Assembly: GCF_026212465.1 (NCBI RefSeq)
Contig: NC_080062.1
Coordinates: forward strand, 470,501-534,500
Reading direction: 5' to 3'
From: Amaranthus tricolor
Lineage: Eukaryota; Streptophyta; Magnoliopsida; Caryophyllales; Amaranthaceae
Length of the DNA: 64,000 nucleotides
The translations under genes and the position numbers were made by a program. Shown here in pieces: positions 1-12,602 of the stretch; position 1 is the stretch's first letter; the number at the start of each line of letters is the position of its first letter. Below the pieces are notes generated by a model that saw nothing but the letters and a program-made list of their open reading frames with translations, had not been told where the DNA came from and searched no databases.

Positions 1-3000
1 GCATGGCAACAGAACAGAAATGCTGAAGCAAGCTAACGCTAATATCCACAAGGTCCACATCGCTATTCACAAAATTGTAGTGTCCTAAAATCAAATGGCT
101 AACAAGAATGAAATGATGAACATTTGATGCATCAAAAACACCGTCCATACTCCAAACAGCAGACAGGTGATTCGGAGATAACCCAGTAGCAGGTATATCC
201 CAGCAAAGCAGAAACATGTATCTCTCAAGAACCAAATCTTCCACGGTTGCAGCCTTCTTATCCTTCCATAGCATCAAAACTGGTGAGAAGACAGCATATA
301 TGTCATTCCAACTCCAAGACAGTCTTAAATCAGCTTCATCACAGCTGAATGGCCTCGCGGGCATAGATTCAAAATCAATAAGGTGATTAAGCAGGTTGCT
401 GAGGTGAGGCTCTTCTTTAATTAAAGGACTCATAAGATTATTAATTACTAGTGAAGACCAACATATCACAGGATCATCGAGATGCGGATAATGGGATCCA
501 ACAGATCTGGCTGCATTCAGCTTAGATCTGAAATTCATCAGCAATGAAGTTGGACAAGCCCGTGAGTTTAGCATCATATGTCTAAAAACAACAATCAATC
601 GTGAAACTATCAAAGCCCAGCAGGACAGCTGTGAACCGCTCAATATTGGTAAACTGGCAACAATGTTCTTTAAAGTAGAAAAGATAAGGTCAGCTAATGT
701 CATCTTCTCACTTTCAGAAGACAGATGGAAAGCCAAAAGAATGATCTCCAAATGGAAGACATTAGGAAGAGAGATTAGAAATTCCCCAAGAATAGGACAA
801 TCTGCACGCACAACTTTTTCTTTCTCAACAATGAAATTCAAGAACTGCCGATAAACCATAATCCTCAAATGGCTCCCAGTGGAACCCACCCTACAAATTA
901 AAGTCTGAGCAAGCAAGGCAAGTGTTTGATCACTGTAAACATAATGTCCATTTTCAACCTTCAAAATTTGGCGAACAAGGTACTCTTCAAGCTCATCAGA
1001 GAGAGCATGACGCTTGAGCAAACCAATAAACATCTCCAAACAAATATCTTGAATTTGCTCCATCTTACTCTGCTCATGTACAACACTACCATCAAAACCC
1101 TCGGAGTAAGAAATATGACAGCCGAGTATTGACAATAGAGAATTAATATTATCTCTACTAAGCTTTTTGCAAGCATCCTCATAGACACAAGCACACCATT
1201 CTGAAGAAAATATGCAGGACTTAAGGAAGATGAGTAATTCTGTACCAGCTTGTATCACCAAGTTATAGAACACAGTGAGAGGATTAACAGCAGGTGCTTG
1301 ATCATACCCATCATTTGATCCAACCGAACGACCACCCTCAGAAAAGAGATCCCCAAATAGCGCCTCATCATCATGGCCACCTGTGTTTTCTAACTCGGAA
1401 ATAGAAATAGATTTCACACTAGAACAAGATTTCTCAAGTTTCGGTTGCAATTTCACTCCTTCAGTGTGCAAGAAATAAAGAAGATGAATCAAATTATCCA
1501 CCCACTGAATTGATTTTGGAAATATAATTTTCAAGAGATCCTCAACTGCATAGTTCTCAGTCAGTCTTATTTCACCAGACTGAACATGACAAACACCTCT
1601 GGTCTCAAAATCAGCACTGCCAAATGAGAAGTCAGAGCGAGAATCCTTCACCAGATGCATATCATTACCTTGACTCTTCACATCTCCAATAAGTTTCACT
1701 ATATATGTTACACATCGAGGAAAGTAAACCAAAGGAGGCTTCAAACTACTCACTGACTTGTTATATCTCCATAAACTAAGATCCAAAAGACTAATAATAG
1801 ATGACAGTACACATGCCCTAACATTTTGGAAGACCATCTTATTGCAGCTGAGTAGTTTTATCAAATGTAGAAACTCTTCAAGGATGCTCAATACAATACC
1901 TTCATAGTCAGAAGCTATGTTGCTACTTATGAACTCAAGCTCAGGTCTAAACATGCCAGGAAGCATATCTGTAAAAGCAGCAACACTTTGCAACATTTTA
2001 GAGCCAATTTCAACATAAGGGACACTCCTTGCAAGATTGCCAAGTAGCTTCAAAATATTTAATACGATTGATAATCTCTGGCAAATGCTTGACTCTGCTG
2101 TTTTCACATCAAATGCTTCTAGAGGCTGAACAATTTTTTTACAAATTAAAATGAGTCGATGGATGCATGCTAATCGAAGAACAGCCCACTGCTGAGAAGA
2201 AGACACCAACTTGTTGAAATCCTGGGAGAAGGTTGAATAAGAAGGGGACAGTGTGGCATTATCAAGTTCTGTATCCGAGGCCAAAGTCATAACAAGCTGA
2301 TCAACAGGTTGTTCTCCTTCATAAACAACAATTCAGAATCAGTGACATCAAAAATAACTATGATTGGAAAATGTAAATACAAAGACATCTATTGTTCCCA
2401 AAGAAGCATACCTCGAAAATTCCACCGGATGTGCTCTTCAAACAAAGAACCTTCTTCTGTACAGGATACAAGAGGCAAGCTGTCCACAAGGGAACTTCCC
2501 AAGCTGGAAAGTGAAGAATCAGATTCGCTATCCATCTGACTAAGCAATCCTGTTTCCAGTAACTTCACTGCCATAATCTGAAATATATATGGAGAGGAAA
2601 GTCAAATAAGTGCTTGACGTACCTCAATTCATCATACCCAATATAAAGGATGTCAAACAAAGTCTTTAAAAGCAACGAATGAAATATGATACTCTCTATT
2701 GCACAGATGACAATAAACTATGGGGGAAAAAACAGAACAAACCTTGTCAGTCCAGTAGATTATCCAGTTACTGTGCTATATAAAATTAAATTGAAGACAT
2801 TAACTTGAAAAATAGCATAAACATATATAGCCAACTACGAGATCTTAAACTATACCAAAATACAGTACATTGCCAGTCCAGTAGATTATCCAGTTACTGT
2901 GCTATATAAAATCAAATTGTAAAGCTGAGAAATGGAAACAAAAATATATAATATTCGTATCATTAAATTTACAGACAAAGAAACAAGAGCTAACTTATGT

Positions 3001-6000
3001 GTCTTCACCAATTTACTTTCTCTTTAGGAAATAAGCAAAACTATTCCATTATGTAATGCCCCAAGCCTCTATCCCGAGCTCCTTCAACTATCTAATAAAA
3101 AATACTTACCAAATAGATAAAAATGAATGAAGGAGAAGAATATAAGGAGATGGTCATTAAAATCGATTTTCTTAGTTGTAGATTAGTACTATCTCGAGTT
3201 TTTAGTAGTTGTCGCACTCGTATAGTAGACATTATTCATCAAGCAATATTGCTATACATCTTTTTTTTATGTTAATGAATAAGAAAAAACATAATCAAAT
3301 AGGATCTTGTTGGATTCATATCAATGCATATTTTCATAATATTAACTTCTAAAAGTTTTTAATTATGTACAACCAAAGATAGTAAGGGACAATATTTAAA
3401 GATAGCATGAAAACAGTGTAGAAACTATTAATATCAAAGGGACATATTAAATAAGGCTGAATAAAATATAATCTTTGTAGGCAATGATTTGCCATGTTGT
3501 TTTGTTTCAGTTCAACATTCTTCTTGTTGTGTTATTATTCTGCAAAGCTATAGATCTGTCCAAAAGGATTTTTTGCCATATAGTACCTCTTATAATTTGA
3601 AAATAATACAGAACTACCTTTTAAAACTCAAAAAGTTATCGAAAAGTACCTTTTATATTAGATTTTTTCCTTAATACTTGATATAACTTAAAACTCATTA
3701 TACAAAAATCCGACCTCTTTTGATTCCTAAGACCCAAAATTCCATTCCGGACATTGAACAGCGAGAGTTAGTACATACTTGATAGAAAAGTAAAATTCCA
3801 CTTTATTTTCCATCAATCAAAAATGCTTTCCTCCTATATTTTCTTTCAATCAATCCACTTTATTAACTATTCTCTCACCTTCTATTCTTCTCTCACGCCA
3901 AGACCAACAATTCTTACTACCTCTTCTCTATATGTTAGAGGTCAATTGAATTTCAGAGGAAGATTATTAAGAACCACAGTTCCACTTGCTTCCTCCAAAA
4001 ACAAGCAAAAGGATTAACGGAGGATCTAATTGAATAGTCATTGGAGCTTGTTTTTAGGAAAACTGCACTCAGTTCAAAATAAGGTAAATTCTCAATTAAC
4101 CCCCAAAAAAATTAATAATTCAATCAATCCATAGCATTACCAACTGAATTCACAAGAACCCTTGAAATCATTTTTTTTAGCTAAATAAATCCCTTAAGGA
4201 GATTCATTTGAAAAAATGGAAAAAACAACACAAAAAAAAGTTAACTTCAAAAGAATCTAAAAGGGTTTAAATTCAAATAATAAGGTTACCTAGTGAGAAA
4301 TGAGAAGCGGAAAAAGGAAATTAAGAAAATATAGTATAAATTGTGTTTGGGATTCGCGGTTTAGGGAACATATGGAATAGCATGAATTTAACTAAAATTT
4401 TTAAGGAAATGATAAGTAGCTTTCTTTCACAAGAATGTGTTACACAGAGAACAAAGACAACTAAAGCGGTCAATAACTTTTTGGCCTAAAAGGCCAAGAG
4501 GGGTCCCATTTCTTAAAACACTTGCTAGTTCAAAAATGTACTTCATAAACCTAGACATGAAAGGTGCTTTTCTATAACTTCAGTATCGCAAAAGATACTA
4601 CCACGTTGCCAAAAACCAAAAAAAAGGAAAAAGAAAAATCAATGTGTTCTTCATTATTGTTACGTATTATGCTTTTAACGTATGAACACAACATAATCAT
4701 GGCATTTGATCTTCTATAAAATCAAAAGAGATCTATACTAAGAATATTTTATTGTCCTGAACTCCTAATAGTAACTCTTGAACATTCAACATCAAAAAAA
4801 AACTCTTGAACATTATACATCGAAAAAAGTCTTCAACATTCATTACGCATATGAAATCATGACCACAGGAGCACAAATGCACAATGCTACTAGCATCTAG
4901 TGTTACTAGATCCATAACTAGATCAATCTTCTCCTCGCTCTGCTATTGCTCAAATAAACTTAAAATCACTATCGAACTTCCTTGTAGTCCATATAGGCAG
5001 AAATCACTATTATTTTCATAGAATAAAAACAAAGCCGCACCGCATCGCATCGAACGCGTAGTAAAAATTTTCAAACTAAACAAACTTATATTTCCCACGT
5101 TAGAAAGGTGTAAAAAACGCGTTTTGGCCCATATCAAGGGATATCTTATGGTTTCGACCGATATTTAGCCGCTATGATAACCGCATCATTCCCGTTATCG
5201 AATCAGCATTTCGTTATCGCATTTTTACAATGTGATCATTTCTACAATAAAACAAAATTCATACGAGAAAAAAGAAAGACAACGTAAATTTTCAAACTTT
5301 ACAATTCTATTTTATGTATCACACTTCATTATCAATTGGTAACAAGGGTAAGATACCGTACATCCACCACGAGAGCCACTAAATGGAATTTAGGTAACGA
5401 AATGTTGTTGTTGACATACATCATTCTTTCCAAATTCAATGTAAAAGTGATAAAACAGAATACACCTAATCCATTAATGCGAGTATAAACATAAAATTCG
5501 ACGAAAACAACGTCAACCACATCTGAGCATTGCATTAATTAAGCTTAGCATATGCTTATAAATGATGCGCTTATGAATTTCAATCATTTGTGCCTTGTAT
5601 CAACTAATCTCGGCATATACTTATAACAAATGCGTTTATGACTTTCAATCATGCCTACATGTGTACAGAGCAACAGACATTCAAATGATCCTATATTCGC
5701 GACAAGGGTATAAAATTGCATTCTAAACTCTAGAAATCTTGCACACTGAAGGAGTGAAATTGCAAGCTTCCATATTTTGTATGTAGTATCACTAACATTT
5801 CAACTACAGAAATAGATATGCACAATTAAATGTCGAAAAACAACATCAAGCTCATAATTGCGCAAGATTGCTAGCTTTTTCGTATCTCCCAAGCATCATT
5901 TCATTTCCACGCTAAAAAAGTAGGATAAGTGCAAAATTATACCTAAATGCCATTTGTGCATGGGAACATTTAGGGGAAAGGAGTTGTAGAAAAAATGTAG

Positions 6001-6978
6001 GGATGTGATTGTTGTTATCTGTATAGCAAATAGGAAAGAGAAGGAGAGGCAAAACTTTTTCACATTTACACTATGTTAACTTTGGAAAGAAAAGAAAAGA
6101 AAAGAAGGGAAGGGAGGGAAAGAAAGGGAAGTAACTTTTGTTTGTTTACGAGGGAAGGAAAAGGAAGGGAATGAGAGTTTTCCATTCAAATCTTTTCAAC
6201 TTTTGGAAGATTGATACTTAACAAAAATCATCTATCCAATCCCTCCAAATCCCTTATTTTCCCACCATTTCTTTACATCAAAGAAATCCTCCTAACTCAA
6301 TGATTTGGAAGACGAACTGCATAACTATTTAAAAAAAAAAACAATAAATCCTCCCCTCCCTTCCTCTTGCCATCTCCCTTCCTTCCTTCCTTCAAATGTT
6401 ATCCAAACGAACTCTAAGAGTGTTAATCACATTTACACTTACTTTATTTCAGTATTAAAGACGAACGGCATACCAATCAAATAAAATAGCAATACAAAAA
6501 ATTCACTAACCTGCAAATTCATATCATCATTATAATTTCTTGATTTCTCCAAGCAACATAAAGCGAACTCCATCGATTCATGCAAAGTGGCAACAACAAC
6601 AGGCTCTACATGCTCAACTACTCAAAAAAAAAAAATCCACAAGATATTCAAGAAATCATCTTTCCAAGAAAAATAAAAATTCATATAATACATGTCTATA
6701 TCAAATAAAGAAATACCAGAAAGAGATCGCGAAGCAGAAGCAATCAAAGTCGCGATAGAACAAACAGAATGAATCTGCGAAACACTCCAAGATTCAAGCC
6801 CTAACTTGATATCAATATCATTACGTTTTTCGTCATCGATCACTTTAACACCGTAATTAAGAATAGAACAGAAACGGTACAGCCCTAATTTAAGTGAACT
6901 AGAAGTTCTAAGCCTCAAACATAGATCATTTTGAGTAGCTGATACAGCTTCGATAAGCTTCGCAAGCTCATCCGCCAT
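1..6978 (-). CDS. BIG: Auxin transport protein BIG, N-terminal part (gene continues past window start)
   Basis: BIG is a very large (about 5,000-residue) UBR-box/ZZ-zinc-finger calossin-type protein acting in auxin transport, light and hormone responses. Only the first ~950 codons are here, before the zinc fingers. Exons read on the minus strand: 6717-6978, 6511-6617, 2412-2577, 1-2316 (open at the window edge). The ATG at 6976-6978 starts MADELAKL. Later segments match remembered Arabidopsis BIG in order: a run ending CCLEKSRNYNDDMNLQ, then VDQLVMTLAS, VYEDACKKL, LDDEALFGDLFSEG-like DDEALFGDLFSEGGRS and RACPTSLLMNFRSKL. All joins use GT-AG and keep phase. Exon 2 can use either AG of a GAGTAG tandem acceptor. 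No frame break is seen. The identification is firm from several collinear blocks; function comes from the family. Confidence 0.93.
2578..6510 (-). other. Large intron 3 of BIG
   Basis: A 3.9-kb AT-rich intron with no exon that I could place. It holds a two-copy direct repeat (about 2751-2790 and 2877-2916, offset 126), a second pair of ~50-bp diverged repeats (5537-5590 and 5611-5660), a 65-codon plus-strand ORF (3823-4017) and a purine/pyrimidine-rich insertion (6073-6426). These are listed separately where worthwhile. Confidence 0.7.
6060..6439. mobile_element. MITE-like insertion with polypurine and polypyrimidine arms
   Basis: The 13-base sequence TCACATTTACACT occurs at 6060-6072 and again at 6427-6439, as a target-site duplication would. 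Between them the left arm is purine-rich (GGAAAG/GAAAAG/AAGGGAGGG runs) and the right arm is its pyrimidine-rich counterpart (CCTCCC, CCTTCCTTCCTTCC), so the insert can fold back. It has no coding capacity. It lies in BIG intron 3, 70 bp from exon 2. The class is uncertain because the terminal repeats are imperfect. Confidence 0.5.
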
Positions 6979-7135
6979 TATCGCACCTTGAAATTGCGAT
7001 CGATTGATTGATTATCGGAGATTTCAATTCATCGAAGAAAATGAGAGATAAAGGGAAAAATTCGTCGAGAATGAAATGAGAATTTTTGGAGGTTTAAGGA
7101 GGTGGAAAGCGAAGAAAAGAAAAAGAAATCAGATT
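6979..7135 (-). promoter_or_regulatory. BIG 5' leader / proximal promoter
   Basis: The sequence directly upstream of the BIG ATG is, on the minus strand, a CT-rich stretch typical of plant 5' UTRs. No clear TATA box is visible. The transcription start is not determinable from sequence alone. Confidence 0.35.
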
Positions 7136-8173
7136 TCTTTAATTATAGTAAGACTACAAGATTAAGTAATTGTCAATTTTATTATTAAACCGACTAAACT
7201 TTTTCTAGTTTTTTCAAATACATGTAAGTTGACAAGAAAAAAGAAAGTACTAGTACTAATGAATTATAAAATCCAAATGAAAAAAGACTTTGATTTTTAG
7301 ATTCTTTTGAATAGTCTTCTTATTTTTCATTGTTTATTATTAATATTTTAAATTTTCTTTATCGTTTATAATTATTTGATTTTCATTTTGATTTGAGAGC
7401 TATATAAGTTACCAAAAGAAAACTTAAAAGTATAATTAAAATCAATATAGATGTAGTGTGAAAATATATATTAATTATGTGTGCAAGCAAATTGCTCATT
7501 GATTTTCTTATCAAGCATCCTTATTTTTCATACAGAATCTATTTGAGTCTTGAATGATATTTGAAATCAATAAGATTGCTATTTTCGTTGGCGTATCATA
7601 AACCAAAAGTTTATCACCTTAAAAAGAATAACATCACCTTAAAAAGAATAACATCCAAATCTAGAATGAGAAGAATGCGATCTTTAGGAGACCATATTTT
7701 TGCTAAAATAACTTTTTTAAAACAAAGAATATAATTACCTAGTGTTAATTGTTATACTCAGTTGTCCTTTGATATTAACTTCTGTTGTAGAACTTAGATT
7801 TAATATACTGAGCTTTCAATGTTGCGTAAAAATCAAGTGTAGGAGAGTTAACTGCTTAAGAGCTAAGAGTTGGGGTTAAGTTTTAGAATATTGGAAAGTG
7901 AAAATAACTAAATAAGTAAAGGTTAAAAGTGATTTTAAAAATCCACACATTGAAAAAATCGCAAAATATGCAATTAATGAAAAAAAAAATCAATTCTTTG
8001 GAATATTATGGAATTACACTCCTACTCCTTCCATATACTCCATTTCCCATGATCAGAAGCAAAAAGTAAATCAGGATGGCCATGCTTGCCGGAAGAAATG
8101 CAATAGAATGGAGATGATCAAAAATTCAAAATATCATTCATCAAGCTCAAAAAGTGGTTAAATTAAAAGAAAA
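7136..8173. other. Intergenic stretch between BIG and tRNA-Val
   Basis: AT-rich sequence with no convincing ORF. The only structure seen is a two-copy tandem repeat of a 20-bp unit (ACCTTAAAAAGAATAACATC) at about 7616-7656. Confidence 0.6.
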
Positions 8174-8246
8174 TGTTGCTGCCCAGGATCGAACTGGGGA
8201 CCTTCAGTGTGTAAGACTGACGTGATAACCACTACACCACAGCAAC
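8174..8246 (-). tRNA. tRNA-Val (anticodon UAC)
   Basis: The minus strand folds into a full cloverleaf. The acceptor pairs GTTGCTG with CAGCAAC, with discriminator A. The D arm is GTG/CAC around TAGTGGTTAT. The anticodon stem TCAGT/ACTGA holds loop CTTACAC, giving anticodon TAC. The T arm is CCCAG-TTCGATC-CTGGG. Box A (TGGTGTAGTGG) and box B (GGTCCCCAGTTCGATCC-like) promoters are intact. It has no intron and the CCA is not encoded, as in eukaryotes. A T-rich pol III terminator (TTTTCTTTT) follows directly, and a CAAG motif lies just upstream. It looks like a functional nuclear gene. Confidence 0.95.
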
Positions 8247-9869
8247 TTCTTGTATACATTGATTATCTTAAATATTTTAATAACCTTTTCCTGCTAATTA
8301 TTTTGCCCTGACACGAAATTTAGGATTTATATTAAAGGACTTTAATAGTAGAATATTTAGAGATAAAAGAGAATATAAAGATTAAAAGGTGTAAGATCAT
8401 ATCCAAAAACATAATTATAAAGTAAGCTAATTAAGACAAACTTATTAAAATGAGAAATATCAAATTAATTGAGATAGAGACTTATAGAAATATGTATCAG
8501 CATGACAATGCTTAAATCATTATGTTAAATGGTAAATAACATTAATTATTTGGGAGGCTAAAGGAAAGGGGGCTATAGGATAGGGTAATGAGATCAAACT
8601 CAGGACCTTATTAAAAGAAACTACTACATGCTTCATATGAGACAAAATTTAAAAAATATTAATTCAAAATGTAACCTTTCTATTATTAAACTCTTTATAT
8701 CGCATATTTTTTTATGTGATATATTAAACTCAATATAAATTAAGAATACCCTGAGATGGTCTTTGTTAGGTCAAAAAACACTTTAATCGTATTTTCTTAA
8801 ATGGGTATGATTTGTTATCTTTCTAAATCTTGATTATAGTTATTTTAAGCGGGCATTGTATACACTGATGTTTACGGGACGTGTAAAACTATAGTGATAT
8901 ACAATTATAGCCAAGTATAGATTCAAAACGATTAATCACTAAAAAAAGTAATTTAATATTTGTGCCAAAACAAAAGTATTGTTACATATTAGCCATTCAA
9001 ATTAGTACAAAAAAATACCTTTAAAATCTAATTTCATAATAGAATAGTCATAATTTATGCTTAATAATACATGATTGATTGAATATAAATAATGGTAAAT
9101 TACCCGTCTATTTCATATTCTAAGGTGAGTAGTGACTAGTGAGTACAATGGATTCCAAGACTTAGAATGCAGTACAAAAAACTTTCCAACCTTTCAACTC
9201 TCCCGGAATCATGGTGATTCTTGGTGCACAAGCATACAATCCTGACATTGCTAAGAAATGGCCTTCCAATAAAAGCGAAAGAGCCAAATACTTACGTTCA
9301 AAATCCTACGACGCATGGATTGTAGAAAGACCTCAATGTAGAACAATACATATTACATACTTGGACCTCATGCACAAGAATACATCGACAAGACAACAAC
9401 AGAGAACTATGCTCAATTTGATTCAAGAAGCGACTATATACTAAGGGTCTGTTCTCGACTTCTCTCGAGCTGAATCAGTCGAGAGTGAACCAAATCGAGG
9501 CACCAAATTGGAAATAAACCGTATGAATAAACTGTAAGTGACAATTAGCAAATAGCAACCAACTTTTCCATAAGGTACACAAGAATTTCAGAAGAGTATC
9601 GATTCCAACTTCCAACTCTATCATCCGCACTTGAAAGAACCAAACTACTAACAATACAGAAATCTCATAATTAACAATGTTGGTTCATATTTTAAGGTGG
9701 CAAAGGGCAATATCAAAATCCATTACCGAAACAGATGAACAAGTACTTCAACGTAAGAAACTAAATTATCGATTTCTGAACCGTCAAAAAGTAGGCAAAA
9801 TACACTCCATAAAACTCTAATCATAATCATAAAAATGTCTAAAACCATATCTCATTTCGTCTCTTGCGC
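8247..9869. other. Intergenic stretch including the eL8 3' flank
   Basis: Mostly featureless AT-rich DNA. One intact 77-codon plus-strand ORF lies at 9211-9444; I do not recognise it and it has no supporting signals. The final ~200 bases should be the 3' UTR and polyadenylation region of the eL8 gene that reads toward them. Confidence 0.5.
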
Positions 9870-12483
9870 TTAGGTCATTCTCTGGGCAGCTTCCTTGGCC
9901 AATACCCTCTCTCTAGCCTTCATCTTGGCCTGAGATTTGGAACCCATGATACCACCTCCCCATTTCTTTCGGTGCTCATCAAACTTGTCATTGAAGTTGG
10001 CCTGTTAAGTGCAAGAGTCGACAATGTAAGGCCATACAAATTTGCAAATCGTATGAAGTACGAAGAAAATTACAAAGAAAAAACTCAAGACCATGTCCCT
10101 AACAAACTTTAGGATCTAAAACAGGTTGTTAAAATTTCCATTTATATTCATGATTAAATCAAGTAAATTCAAGTAAATAAGACGAGCAAGAAAAAATGAA
10201 AAACAAAAACAAAATTATCACCTTAACAGCCTCAACAATTCTGCTGAATTCCATCTTGTCTTCATTCTTAACAGATGTAAGGCAAAGAGCGGCCGCAGTT
10301 TTCTTGTGAACAATCTGTTCATAATACATAAAAGGAATGATTAATATCAAATTTTCTTAAATGCACACAAGGGCACAACAGAACAAACCATTTGAAGACA
10401 TGTACCGTTCCAAGACGGGCTTTTCCCTTCACAATGCAGTATGGAACCTCCATCTTACGGCATAGGGCAGGAAGCCAAACAACAAGCTCAATAGGGTCAA
10501 CATCGTGGGCAATGACGACCAACTGGGCCTTACCCTGCAATATTTGTTTGAAACCTTGAGAATACAAGACGGTGACAGACAAAACTTGATCGAGCCAAGT
10601 ATTACAAGGACATCTCAAAACATTGGAAGCATCACCTGCTCAATGAGGTATGTGATGTGGTTAAGACCATACTTCACAACAACAGGTTTTTTCACTTCGG
10701 GTTTCTTGCCCTCAGCTTCAGCTTGAGCAGCTTTCAGAAGCCTTTCCTTCTTGGCAGCTTTATCCTCAGGCCTGTACTTGAGGAGTAACTTGAAAAGATT
10801 TGATGCTACAAGGAAAAAAAAAATAGAAATGGCACCAGCTCACGAAAAAAGTTCTAAACTCTAAAAGTGAGTAAATAGTAAGAGCAAATTATACTACAAG
10901 CCTTTGCAAGCATTCATCAAAACAAAGAAAGAAAATTACCAAGATTCTTGTCGAGCGCCTTGGTAAACTGGTTGATTGCTGGAGGAACCTTCAAACGTTG
11001 TTTCAAGATTCTTCTCTTTCTTTGGATTTGGACCACACGAGGCCATTTGACAAACCTTGTTAGATCCTTTTTCGGTGGAAGAGCGCCACCGATGCCAAAT
11101 TGCTTCGGTCTCTTCTCAAAGAGTGGGTTGACGGCTTTCTCCTGTAATATACAAAATACAATCAAAGAAAATTTCTTGACATCTTGATCTACTAATTGAA
11201 GACCTTCGATAACCATAATGCAAAAACTAAGGCCGTAGTGTATCGTATCGGAGTACACCTTAAAGGCTTCGAAGTTCACAGAACCAGTATTGCCCTCATC
11301 TTAAAGATGTGAAAAACGTAAGGTTGCTTCAAGTGATATTTTATGGTTTAGGTCAATATTTGGTTGATACGACAACCCCATTGTATCATCCTCATTACCA
11401 AGTTCTGTCAATCACAACCATTCCGCAATTTTGCACTACGTCCACGACAGAACTATATTTTGTAGCTAACAAAGCAATCAACACTAATCAAACTAACAAG
11501 ACCAATTATGGCAGATTAAAAACGGATAAGGACTCCAGCAAAGACTATATTTTGTAGTTACATAAAAACACAGAAAAGAGAGCATACTAACCGGCTTTTT
11601 CTTTGATGCAACCTTAATTCCTTTTTTGGGAGCCTGCAAATCAGGTAAGAGTATTAGAAAGAGTAAATGAATTCTAATTTGTAACTAGAAAAACCATAAT
11701 TCTAAAGCATTCAAATTGAGAAACACCACTGTTTAATCATCAATCCATCATTATCATCAAAAACCAATTACAGTTGCATTTATCCAATAAACTTCAGATT
11801 TGTTAGAAACGCCAGTCATAAGTAAATTACCCACCAAAATCAAAAAGGGTCAGTAAATGATTTTGTTCTTATTACCATTCAAGATCCAAAAATCGAGATA
11901 ATGACAACATTCACTCGAACAAACAAGCCATCAAAGAATTAAATAAAAACATTTCATATTTCTTCACCAAAATCAGCACTTTCCAGTCTCATTGAATCAT
12001 TTGATTCAATGCATTTCTCTCTTCCTACCATATTCAACCTAAATCAAATGTCAGGGAAAATCCAATAATGTAATGCAATATTAAAACATGAATTAATTCA
12101 TACACTTTACGTTCATGAGATTCATATTCATGGAAACTCTAAAATATATCAAAAGATAAACCTTGATTTTTCATTCAAAATAAAAGAAAACCATAAAAAT
12201 GTAACAACCCTAATTTTCATCCGAAAATTTAAAGAAAATTCCCTAACTTCAATCAACAACAAACCCACAACATAAAATACATTCAGCTACATGATTTCAT
12301 ATGCAATATTGAACAATCAGATCCATTTTCATGAATTCCTCAAACACCCAGATGAAAACAACTAAACACGAAAAGCCAGTAAAAACACAATTTACAACAA
12401 ACAAAGATATCAGATCAGCATCTAGAAACTATTGATAATCGTGTGGATTGAAGAGAGAAGGGTTTAGGAAGAACTTTTACCAT
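9870..12483 (-). CDS. RPL7A: 60S ribosomal protein L7a (eL8)
   Basis: Structural protein of the large cytosolic ribosomal subunit, of the L7Ae/eL8 RNA-binding family that recognises kink-turns. Seven coding exons on the minus strand: 12481-12483, 11592-11633, 10940-11141, 10636-10805, 10406-10534, 10222-10314, 9870-10001; together 771 nt, 256 residues. Exon 1 codes only the ATG, which is followed at once by the GT donor. The protein starts [15 protein letters not shown], then [19 protein letters not shown] and [19 protein letters not shown]. The L7Ae core contains [40 protein letters not shown] and [13 protein letters not shown]. It ends AKEAAQRMT. All phases agree and length matches the plant family. 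Highly basic, as expected. Confidence 0.96.
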
Positions 12484-12602
12484 TTTCCCGGTGAAGAATT
12501 AGTGAGCTAAAGGACGAGAGGAACCGAAGGTTTTGAAGATGAAGAAGAGGCTGCGGCTATAGTCGTTTTATAGCTTGCACATAAACCCTAGGGTTAAGGA
12601 TT
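12484..12602 (-). promoter_or_regulatory. eL8 leader and promoter with palindromic telo-box
   Basis: Upstream of the ATG lies AAACCCTA at 12583-12590, overlapping its inverted partner TAGGGTT (12589-12595). Telo-boxes (AAACCCTA) are a known promoter element of plant ribosomal-protein and other growth genes. Position, about 100 bp before the start codon, fits. No TATA is evident, which is usual for this class. Confidence 0.6.

Noticed and set aside
10505..11187. Plus-strand ORFs opposite eL8 exons
   Set aside because: Antisense shadows of the eL8 exons and introns.
11634..12480. Possible box C/D snoRNA in eL8 intron 1 (TGATGAT-like motifs on the minus strand)
   Set aside because: No convincing D box and terminal stem at proper spacing.
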